12,323 nucleotides of DNA, taken from Frankiales bacterium. Its GTDB lineage: Bacteria; Actinomycetota; Actinomycetes; Mycobacteriales; SCTD01. Positions 1 through 5,682 of this stretch are shown piece by piece. The stretch lies in assembly GCA_025465145.1 (NCBI GenBank), contig JAODNS010000123.1, positions 1 to 12,323 on the forward strand. Direction: 5' to 3'. Numbering within the stretch: position 1 is the first letter of the stretch; each line of letters begins with the position of its first letter. Made by a program: the position numbers and the translations under genes. Under the pieces are notes generated by a model. It did not search any database, was not told the origin of the DNA, and was given only the letters and a program-made list of their open reading frames with translations.

Positions 1-384
1 CTCGAGGAAGCGCTCCCGGCCGCGGTCGACGCGCTCCGGGCGCTCGCCGTCGTCGTTGCTCTGCTCGTCCGGCTCGGCGTCCTGCGCCGCGGCGGCGGGC
101 GCTGCCTGCACAGCGGCCTCGGCGGCCGGCGCTGCGGCCGTGCCGCCGCTCTGCTTGGTCTGGATGGCCTCAATGAGCTGGCTCTTGCGCAGGCGGCCCA
201 CGCCGCTGATGCCCAGCCCGGTCGCCATGGCCTGCAGCTCGGGCAGCACCATCGCGGCGAGACCGCCGCTGGTGGCCCGGCGACGCACGCGGGGCGCCGC
301 GGCCTGAGGTGCCTGCTCGGCCGGGGCGGCAGCGAAGCCGTCGTCGTTCCCGGACGCGGGGAGCAGGTCGGTGGTGTCGGTCAA
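1..384 (-). CDS. rho: Transcription termination factor Rho, N-terminal part (3' end outside window)
   Basis: Rho is the hexameric RNA-dependent ATPase that terminates transcription. Only the first 128 residues are visible; the frame is open through base 1. Residues about 45-78 (LPELQAMATGLGISG, then GRLRKSQLIEAIQ) match the Rho_N helical domain that precedes the RNA-binding fold. They are followed by an Ala/Pro-rich linker and the start of an Asp/Arg/Glu-rich stretch (ERPERVDRGRER), the kind of insert typical of actinobacterial Rho. I chose the TTG at 384-382 because a strong Shine-Dalgarno (GGGAGG, bases 397-392) lies 7 bases upstream and no ATG or GTG start fits better. The RNA-binding and ATPase domains lie outside the window. 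The position immediately after thrB is the conserved actinobacterial arrangement. The identity rests on the N-terminal domain plus synteny. Confidence 0.9.
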   Translation of the reverse strand, partial: MTDTTDLLPASGNDDGFAAAPAEQAPQAAAPRVRRRATSGGLAAMVLPELQAMATGLGISGVGRLRKSQLIEAIQTKQSGGTAAAPAAEAAVQAAPAAAAQDAEPDEQSNDDGERPERVDRGRERFLE

Positions 385-403
385 GGAGGTTCCTCCCGGG
401 AGG
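385..403 (-). promoter_or_regulatory. Palindromic ribosome-binding site of rho
   Basis: The Shine-Dalgarno GGGAGG (397-392) is the right half of a perfect 12-base palindrome, CCTCCCGGGAGG (403-392). A second CCTCC (389-385) sits directly before the TTG start. The anti-SD-like CCTCC therefore occurs on both sides of the SD. Either copy could pair with it and mask it, which is suited to translational control. The pairing is inferred from the sequence only. Confidence 0.4.
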
Positions 404-610
404 CCGCTCGCGCCGCAGGTGCGCGGCGAGGCGGCAGGTTGCTGCCGGTCCGGGCGGTGCCGGGTCCGGCTGGAAGTGCGCAGCTGACGTCGACCGTGGT
501 CTCGAGCGACGAGGTGCTGCGGGGGAGCGGCCGCCGGCGTTCGGCAGGTCCCGGCTGCTCATGCGTCTGCTCAACAGCGCCCCGAGGGCGGAGAGGAGGC
601 CGGTGCGGGT

Positions 611-630
611 CGACCACGAGAAGGTGGTCG
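611..630 (-). other. Perfect 7-bp stem-loop in the rho leader
   Basis: CGACCAC at 611-617 is perfectly complementary to GTGGTCG at 624-630, with a 6-base loop. On the minus strand it is followed by ACCCG and not by a T-tract. It lies about 105 bases after the thrB stop. It could be a U-less terminator of the threonine operon or a structural element of the rho leader; sequence alone cannot decide. Confidence 0.35.
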
Positions 631-661
631 GGACGCCTCCGGCGCGAACACGAGCACTCGA

Positions 662-674
662 GCCCCGTCGGGGC
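662..674 (-). other. Short perfect hairpin at the start of the rho leader
   Basis: GCCCC and GGGGC form a 5-bp stem around a 3-base loop. It would begin about 10 nt into the predicted rho transcript. No T-run follows it on the minus strand, so it is not a convincing terminator. It might stabilise the 5' end or act as a weak GC-only terminator for thrB read-through. Confidence 0.3.
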
Positions 675-689
675 GACTGGTGCGGAGTC

Positions 690-718
690 AGCGTAACCAC
701 GACGGCGGCTGGGCACAA
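690..718 (-). promoter_or_regulatory. Candidate sigma-70-type promoter for rho
   Basis: On the minus strand, TTGTGC (718-713) is followed after exactly 17 bases by TACGCT (695-690). This fits the TTGnnn / TAnnnT pattern of actinobacterial housekeeping promoters. Transcription would begin near 683, giving a leader of about 300 nt before the rho TTG. It starts about 16 bases beyond the thrB stop codon. I saw no other TAnnnT box with a matching -35 in this gap. Confidence 0.45.
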
Positions 719-734
719 CACGCCGGGCCGCAGG

Positions 735-1622
735 TCAGGCCAGCGGCACCACCCGCGCGCCGTGCGGCTCGACCGCGAGCGGCAGCCGGGCCCAGCCCGC
801 GGGCGCCTGCACCCGGTCGACCTGGTCAGCCGTCACGAGGGCCAGCACGGTAGGTCCGGCGCCGGAGATGGCGGCCGCGATCCCGTTCGCGCGCAGCGCC
901 GCGACCAGGTCCGCGCTGGCCTGCATGGCGGGCGCGCGGTACTGCTGGTGCAGCCGGTCCTCGGTGGCGTCGAGCAGCAGGTCGGGGCGGCTGGTCAGCG
1001 CCGTCGGCAGCAGGGCGGCGCGGCCCGCGTTGGCGGCCGCGTCAACGAACGGCACCGTCGGCGGCAGCAGGCCGCGGACCTTCTTGGTCGACGCGCGCGT
1101 GCGCGGCACCAGCGCGACCGGCGCCAGGTCGGCGTGCGGCTCCACCCGCAGCACCTGCACCGGGCTCCCCCACGCGAACGTCGCACCGCCGCGCAGGCAG
1201 GCGGCCACGTTGTCCGGGTGCCCTTCGAGCTCGTCCGCGAGCCGCAGCAGGTCGTCGGCGTCCAGCGACGGCTCCTCGACCAGCGCGTGCGCGGCGACGA
1301 CAGCCGCGCAGATCGCGGCGGAGGACGAGCCGAGCCCGCGCGACTGCGGGATCCGGTTGTGGCAGCGGACGGTGAGGCCAGCAGGCTGCCCACCGAGCCG
1401 GTCGAACGCGGCGCGCAGCGACGTGACGACGAGGTGCCGCTCGTCGCGCGGCAGGTGGTCGGCGCCCTCGCCCGCCACGTCGACGGTGAGCCCGCCATCG
1501 GTCACGCGTACGATGACCTCGTCGTGGAGCGCAAGCGCCAGGCCGGCGCTGTCGAACCCGGGGCCGAGGTTGGCGCTGGTCGCGGGCACGCGTACCCGGA
1601 CCGGCCCGGCCCGGAAGGTCAT
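735..1622 (-). CDS. thrB: Homoserine kinase
   Basis: ThrB phosphorylates L-homoserine with ATP to O-phosphohomoserine (EC 2.7.1.39), the substrate of ThrC. The 295-aa length is normal for a GHMP kinase. The N-terminal motif VPATSANLGPGFD is at residues 12-24. The ATP-binding glycine/serine loop IPQSRGLGSSSA is at 91-102, and the C-terminal GHMP motif ISGAGPTVLAL lies near residue 260. The ATG at 1622-1620 overlaps the thrC stop by four bases (ATGA). The upstream sequence has only a poor Shine-Dalgarno, consistent with coupling to thrC translation. It is the last gene of the seven-gene chain before the rho leader. No key residue is missing. Confidence 0.96.
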   Translation of the reverse strand: MTFRAGPVRVRVPATSANLGPGFDSAGLALALHDEVIVRVTDGGLTVDVAGEGADHLPRDERHLVVTSLRAAFDRLGGQPAGLTVRCHNRIPQSRGLGSSSAAICAAVVAAHALVEEPSLDADDLLRLADELEGHPDNVAACLRGGATFAWGSPVQVLRVEPHADLAPVALVPRTRASTKKVRGLLPPTVPFVDAAANAGRAALLPTALTSRPDLLLDATEDRLHQQYRAPAMQASADLVAALRANGIAAAISGAGPTVLALVTADQVDRVQAPAGWARLPLAVEPHGARVVPLA

Positions 1623-2677
1623 ACGAGGCCCAACGCCGCCGCTGCCGCCTCGGCCTCGTTGGCGACCGTGACCGGCTTCGGCGCACCGGAGATGGCCCAG
1701 TCGGGGTCCTTGAGCCCGTTGCCGGTGACGGTGCAGACGACCCGCTCCCCCGGCTGCACCAGCCCGGCCGCGTGCGCCTGCAGCAGCCCCGCGACGCTGG
1801 CGGCGGAGGCGGGCTCGACGAACACGCCCTCCTTCTGGGCGAGCAGCTTGTACGCGGACAGGATCTGCCGGTCTGTGACGGCCTGGATGTCGCCGCCGGA
1901 CTCGTCGCGGGCGGCAATCGCCTGCTGCCACGAAGCGGGGTTCCCGATGCGGATCGCAGTCGCGATCGTCTGCGGCTGCGCGACGGGCGAACCGGTGACG
2001 ATGGGCGCGGCGCCGGCGGCCTGGAACCCCAGCATCCGCGGCGCCGTGCCGTACTCGGTGTAGCCCTTCCAGTAGGCCGTGATGTTGCCGGCGTTACCGA
2101 CAGGGAGGCAGTGCACGTCCGGCGCGCCGCCGAGCACGTCGACGATCTCGAACGCGGCTGTCTTCTGGCCCTCGATGCGGAACGGGTTGACCGAGTTGAC
2201 CAGCGTCACCGGGTAGTCGTTGGACAGGTCGCGGCAGAGGGTGAGGCAGTCGTCGAAGTTGCCCTTCACCTGCAGCAGCCGGGCGCCGTGCACCAGCGCC
2301 TGCGCCAGCTTGCCGAGCGCGATCTTGCCGTCCGGCACGTGGACGGCGCAGGTGAGCCCGCCCTTGGCGGCGTAGGCCGCGGCGCTCGCGCTGGTGTTGC
2401 CGGTCGAGGCGCAGATGACAGCACGGCTGCCCTCTTCGAGCGCCTTGCTGATGGCCATCGTCATGCCGCGGTCCTTGAACGACCCGGTCGGGTTGAGGCC
2501 CTCGACCTTGAGGTGCACCTCGCACCCGGTCAGTGCGGACAGGTGCTCGGCGTGCACCAGCGGGGTCGCGCCCTCGAGCAGCGTGACCACCGGTGTCGCG
2601 TCGGTGACGGGCAGCCGGTCGCGGTACTCCTCGATGAGCCCGCGCCAGCCCGCGCGCGCCAGTGCAGGTGCGGTCAT
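1619..2677 (-). CDS. thrC: Threonine synthase
   Basis: ThrC converts O-phosphohomoserine to L-threonine with PLP as cofactor (EC 4.2.3.1), the last step of the pathway. The protein is 352 aa, the length of the compact actinobacterial/Bacillus type and shorter than the roughly 430-aa E. coli enzyme. The PLP lysine is K68 in NPTGSFKDRGM. The phosphate-binding loop ASTGNTSASAAAYAAKGG follows, and the glycine-rich cofactor motif LPVGNAGN lies in the middle. The ATG at 2677-2675 overlaps the hom stop by four bases (ATGA). It has a good Shine-Dalgarno, GGAGG four bases upstream inside the end of hom. It is followed by thrB with another ATGA overlap. Confidence 0.97.
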   Translation of the reverse strand: MTAPALARAGWRGLIEEYRDRLPVTDATPVVTLLEGATPLVHAEHLSALTGCEVHLKVEGLNPTGSFKDRGMTMAISKALEEGSRAVICASTGNTSASAAAYAAKGGLTCAVHVPDGKIALGKLAQALVHGARLLQVKGNFDDCLTLCRDLSNDYPVTLVNSVNPFRIEGQKTAAFEIVDVLGGAPDVHCLPVGNAGNITAYWKGYTEYGTAPRMLGFQAAGAAPIVTGSPVAQPQTIATAIRIGNPASWQQAIAARDESGGDIQAVTDRQILSAYKLLAQKEGVFVEPASAASVAGLLQAHAAGLVQPGERVVCTVTGNGLKDPDWAISGAPKPVTVANEAEAAAAALGLV

Positions 2678-3957
2678 GTGCCCTCCACTCGCATGACGGA
2701 CGCGACAGCCCGGACGCTGTCGAGACCCCTCAGCTCCTCGACGACCGCCCGCAGTGCAGCATCCGTTGCGGTGTGCGTCACGACCACGAGGCTCGCGTCG
2801 CCGGCGTGCCCCTCCTGCCGCACCGTGCGGATGGATACGTCATGGGTGGCGAAGGCGTTGGCGTCCTCGGCGAGGACACCCGCCTTGTCGGCCACGTCGA
2901 GGCTGATGTGGTACCTCGTGACCACCTCGCCCATCGGGCGGACGCGCAAGTCCGCGTACGACGACTCGCCCGCACCGCGCGCGCCGGACAGGGCGTTGCG
3001 CGCCACGGCCACCAGGTCGCCCAGCACCGCAGAGGCGGTCGGTGAGCCGCCGGCGCCGCGGCCGTAGAACATCAGCTGGCCTGCGCTCGCGCCCTCGACG
3101 AACACCGCGTTGTAGGCCTCGCGCACCGAGCCGAGCGGGTGGCTGCGCGGGATCATCGCCGGGTGCACGCGGACGCCGACCGCATTGCCGTCCTTCTCCG
3201 CGATGGCCAGCAGCTTGACGACGCAGCCCATCTCCTTGGCGCTGGCGACGTCCGCGGCGGTGACCTCCGTGATGCCCTCGCGGTGGACGTCGGCGGCGGT
3301 GACCCTGGTGTGGAAGGCGAGTCCGGCCAGGATCGCCGCCTTCGCCGCCGCGTCGAAGCCCTCCACGTCGGCGGTGGGGTCGGCCTCGGCGTAGCCGAGC
3401 GCCGTGGCCTCGTCGAGCGCCTCGCCGAAGCCCATGCCGGCCTCGTCCATTCGGGTGAGGACGAAGTTGGTGGTGCCGTTGACGATGCCCATGACGCGGG
3501 TGATCTGGTCCCCGGCGAGGGACTCGCGCAACGGACGGAGCAGCGGGATAGCGCCCGCGACCGACGCCTCGTAGTAGAGGTCCGCTCCTGACTCGCGCGC
3601 CGCGGCGTACAGCGTCGCGCCGTCCTCGGCGAGCAGCGCCTTGTTGGCGGTGACGACGCCCTTGCCTGCCTTGAGCGCGGCGAGCAGCAGGGTCCGCGCG
3701 GGCTCGATCCCGCCGATGACCTCGACCACGAGGTCGACGTCCTCGCGCGCGACGAGAGCGGCCGCGTCCGTCGTGAACAGCGCGTCGGCCACCGGCAGGT
3801 CACGTCGCTTCTGCAGCCGGCGTACGGCGATGCCGGCGATCTCCAGCGGCGCGCCGATGCGCGCGGCGAGGTCGTCCGAGGATGAGTGCAGCAGCCGGAC
3901 CACCTCGGCGCCGACCGTGCCGCAGCCAAGCAGCGCGACCTTGAGCGGAGCGTGCAT
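2674..3957 (-). CDS. hom: Homoserine dehydrogenase with C-terminal ACT domain
   Basis: Hom reduces L-aspartate-4-semialdehyde to L-homoserine with NAD(P)H (EC 1.1.1.3), the branch point from lysine towards threonine and methionine. The 427 aa start with a Rossmann fold, GCGTVG at 11-16. The catalytic lysine is probably K106 in VTANKALLAEDG. The family signatures GIVNGTTNFVLTRM and DPTADVEGFDAAAK follow. Residues about 350-427 (YHISLDVADKAGVLA onward) form an ACT domain, which in this family mediates feedback inhibition by threonine. The start ATG shares its first base with the stop of the preceding 83-aa gene (TGATG), indicating coupled translation. It is monofunctional, with no aspartokinase domain. 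Some actinobacteria call this gene thrA. Confidence 0.97.
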   Translation of the reverse strand: MHAPLKVALLGCGTVGAEVVRLLHSSSDDLAARIGAPLEIAGIAVRRLQKRRDLPVADALFTTDAAALVAREDVDLVVEVIGGIEPARTLLLAALKAGKGVVTANKALLAEDGATLYAAARESGADLYYEASVAGAIPLLRPLRESLAGDQITRVMGIVNGTTNFVLTRMDEAGMGFGEALDEATALGYAEADPTADVEGFDAAAKAAILAGLAFHTRVTAADVHREGITEVTAADVASAKEMGCVVKLLAIAEKDGNAVGVRVHPAMIPRSHPLGSVREAYNAVFVEGASAGQLMFYGRGAGGSPTASAVLGDLVAVARNALSGARGAGESSYADLRVRPMGEVVTRYHISLDVADKAGVLAEDANAFATHDVSIRTVRQEGHAGDASLVVVTHTATDAALRAVVEELRGLDSVRAVASVMRVEGT

Positions 3958-4208
3958 CAGATGACCTGAACCGGGTCGTGGACCGAGCCGGTGCAGCAGG
4001 TGCAGGTACGGCCCTCGGCGCGCGCAACCGCTCTGACCCGTCGCTTCGCGGCGGCGGTCGCGGCCAGGAGCCCGACCACGACAAGCACGCCGTAGACGGC
4101 TGCGGCGACCGGCCCGAAGACGGCACCGACCACCAGCGCCACCGCGACGAGCACGCCGAGTATCGCCAGCAGGAACAGCACGGCGAGCCGCTTCGGGACG
4201 TCGGTCAC
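3957..4208 (-). CDS. Small two-span membrane protein with Cys-rich tail (83 aa), function unknown
   Basis: I do not recognise a family. The 83-aa product has a short basic N-terminus (TDVPKR), a hydrophobic segment at about residues 8-30 and a second at about 34-54. A basic stretch, KRRVRAVAR (55-63), follows. The tail carries C69, C71 and C72 in RTCTCCTGSVHDP, with H77 close by. The positive charges suggest that both termini face the cytosol, placing the cysteine cluster inside the cell, where it could bind a metal or be redox-active; this is inference. The GTG start overlaps the stop of the 52-aa gene by four bases, and its TGA overlaps the hom ATG by one base. Both junctions and the absence of stops support a real gene. 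Confidence 0.8.
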   Translation of the reverse strand: MTDVPKRLAVLFLLAILGVLVAVALVVGAVFGPVAAAVYGVLVVVGLLAATAAAKRRVRAVARAEGRTCTCCTGSVHDPVQVI

Positions 4209-4363
4209 GACCGCCGCCTCAGCACGACCAGCAGCGCGGCGTTGCCGACGACGAGGTAGCAGGCGAGCAGCCACAGCAGGCCGTGCTCGTACGGGCCGAC
4301 GATGACGGCGAGGACGAGGGTGAGCAGGCCGAGCAGCCAGGCGTACCGGAGCCGGTCGTTCAC
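4205..4363 (-). CDS. Very small two-span membrane protein (52 aa), function unknown
   Basis: The 52-residue product is almost entirely hydrophobic. It has a charged start (NDRLR), a first span at about residues 8-23 and a short turn, PYEHG (24-28). A second span lies at about 29-48, and the protein ends in RRRS. By the positive-inside rule both termini should be cytosolic, making a helical hairpin. The GTG start at 4363-4361 overlaps the lysA stop by four bases (GTGA). Its own stop overlaps the start of the 83-aa gene in the same way. It has no strong Shine-Dalgarno and probably depends on lysA translation. I recognise no domain. An accessory subunit acting with the next small protein is possible but unsupported beyond adjacency. 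Confidence 0.72.
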   Translation of the reverse strand: MNDRLRYAWLLGLLTLVLAVIVGPYEHGLLWLLACYLVVGNAALLVVLRRRS

Positions 4364-5682
4364 AGCGCGTCCAGCCGCAGCAGGTCGTCCTCGGTCTCGC
4401 GCCGGACGACGACCCGGGCCTGTCCGTCCTTGACAGCGACGACCGGCGGCCGCGGGACGTGGTTGTAGTTGCTCGCCATCGATCGGTGGTACGCACCGCT
4501 CGCCGGCACCGCGACGAGGTCGCCGGGCGACAGGTCGCTGGGCAGCGGCACATCGTGGACGACGATGTCGCCGCTCTCGCAGTGCTTGCCGGACAGCGTC
4601 ACGTTCGCGGGGTCGCTGCTGGACCGGCGCGAGGCGAGCACCGCGGTGTAGCGGGCGTCGTAGAGCGCGGTCCGGATGTTGTCGCTCATGCCGCCGTCGA
4701 CGCTGACGTAGGTGCGCAGCCCCGGCAGCACCTTCACGGTGCCGACCTCGTACACCGTCACTGTCGTCGGCCCGGCGATGGAGCGACCGGGCTCGACGGC
4801 GAGCCGCGGCACGGCCAGACCCGCGGCGGCGCACTCCTTCTCGACGATGCCGCGCAGCCCGTCGGCGAACTCCTGCACCGGCATCGGGTCGTCGGCCGAG
4901 GTGTAGGCGATGCCGGTGCCGCCGCCGAGGTCGAGCTCGGGCAGCTCGATGCCGTGCTCGTCGCGGATGGCGGCGAGCAGGCCGACCATGCGGTGCGCGG
5001 CGAGGCCGAAGCCGCGGGTGTCGAAGATGTGCGAGCCGATGTGGCAGTGCAGCCCGACGAGCTCCAGGGAGTGCAGCGACAGCACGCGGCGGACGGCCTC
5101 GGCGGCCGCGCCGCTGGCGAGCGAGAAGCCGAACTTCTGGTCCTCCTGGCCGGTCTGCACGTACTCGTGCGTGTGCGCCTCGACCCCCGGCGTCGTGCGG
5201 ATGAGCACCCGCTGGCGCACGCCGCGCTTCTCGGCCAGCGCGGCCAGCCGGGCGACCTCCTCGAACGAGTCGACGACGACCCGGCCGACCCCGTAGGCCA
5301 GCGCCCGCTCCAGCTCCGCCTTGCTCTTGTTGTTGCCGTGGAAGGCGATCCGCTCGGCCGGGAAGCCGACCCGCTCCGCGACGGCGAGCTCGCCGCCGGT
5401 GCAGACGTCGAGGCCGAGGCCCTCCTCGGCGATCCAGCTCGCGACCGCGCTGCACAGGAACGCCTTGCCGGCGTAGTAGACGTCCGCGCCCATGAACGCC
5501 TCGCGCCAGGCGCGGCAGCGGCCGCGGAAGTCGTCCTCGTCCAGGACGTAGGCCGGCGTGCCGAACTCCGTGGCGAGGTCCCGTACGTCCACGCCGCCCA
5601 GGGTCAGCACGCCGTCGTCCGAGCGGGTGGCGGAGGCGGGCCACACCGCTGGGTCGAGGTCGGTGCCGAGGGTGACGGTCAC
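4360..5682 (-). CDS. lysA: Diaminopimelate decarboxylase
   Basis: LysA decarboxylates meso-diaminopimelate to L-lysine (EC 4.1.1.20), the final lysine step, using PLP. The protein is 440 aa from the GTG at 5682, within the usual actinobacterial range. The PLP lysine is K73 in VYYAGKAFLC on the alanine-racemase-type barrel. HCHIGSHIFD, the phosphate-binding GGGTGIAY and EPGRSIAGP follow. The C-terminal domain has the active-site cysteine motif CESGDI and YHRSMASNYNHVPRP. The GTG overlaps the argS stop by four bases and has GGAG six bases upstream inside argS. Upstream in-frame sequence lies inside argS and is not LysA-like. The stop overlaps the following 52-aa gene. Confidence 0.97.
   Translation of the reverse strand: MTVTLGTDLDPAVWPASATRSDDGVLTLGGVDVRDLATEFGTPAYVLDEDDFRGRCRAWREAFMGADVYYAGKAFLCSAVASWIAEEGLGLDVCTGGELAVAERVGFPAERIAFHGNNKSKAELERALAYGVGRVVVDSFEEVARLAALAEKRGVRQRVLIRTTPGVEAHTHEYVQTGQEDQKFGFSLASGAAAEAVRRVLSLHSLELVGLHCHIGSHIFDTRGFGLAAHRMVGLLAAIRDEHGIELPELDLGGGTGIAYTSADDPMPVQEFADGLRGIVEKECAAAGLAVPRLAVEPGRSIAGPTTVTVYEVGTVKVLPGLRTYVSVDGGMSDNIRTALYDARYTAVLASRRSSSDPANVTLSGKHCESGDIVVHDVPLPSDLSPGDLVAVPASGAYHRSMASNYNHVPRPPVVAVKDGQARVVVRRETEDDLLRLDAL

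Larger units (their letters stand above)
385..734 (-). other. thrB-rho intergenic region: probable rho promoter and long leader
   Basis: This 350-base gap holds no convincing gene. Read on the minus strand it contains, in order: a promoter-like pair at 718-690, a 5-bp hairpin at 674-662, a 7-bp hairpin at 630-611, about 200 bases of GC-rich sequence with no clear signal, and the palindromic Shine-Dalgarno of rho at 403-392. No U-tract follows either hairpin, so I see no classical intrinsic terminator for the threonine operon. The simplest reading is a leader of roughly 300 nt in front of rho, with some read-through from thrB possible. In E. coli, rho is known to control its own expression through its leader; applying that here is inference. 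Confidence 0.5.

Noticed and set aside
56..307. Plus-strand Ala/Ser-rich open frame opposite rho
   Set aside because: It is the reverse complement of the Ala/Pro linker and Rho_N region and has no promoter, Shine-Dalgarno or domain.
611..630. Intrinsic terminator of the threonine operon
   Set aside because: The stem is perfect but there is no T-tract on the minus strand, and it lies downstream of the better-supported rho promoter. I kept it only as a stem-loop.
309..2063. Long plus-strand open frame across the rho leader, thrB and thrC
   Set aside because: Its product is Arg/Gly-rich low complexity with no motifs, and it is antisense to certain genes. Such frames are expected opposite GC-rich coding sequence.
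3957..4553. A single 198-aa protein covering the small membrane genes and the end of lysA
   Set aside because: Its first 115 or so residues are an out-of-frame reading of lysA and the 52-aa gene. Only the last 83 residues, from the GTG at 4208, look like a real membrane protein.
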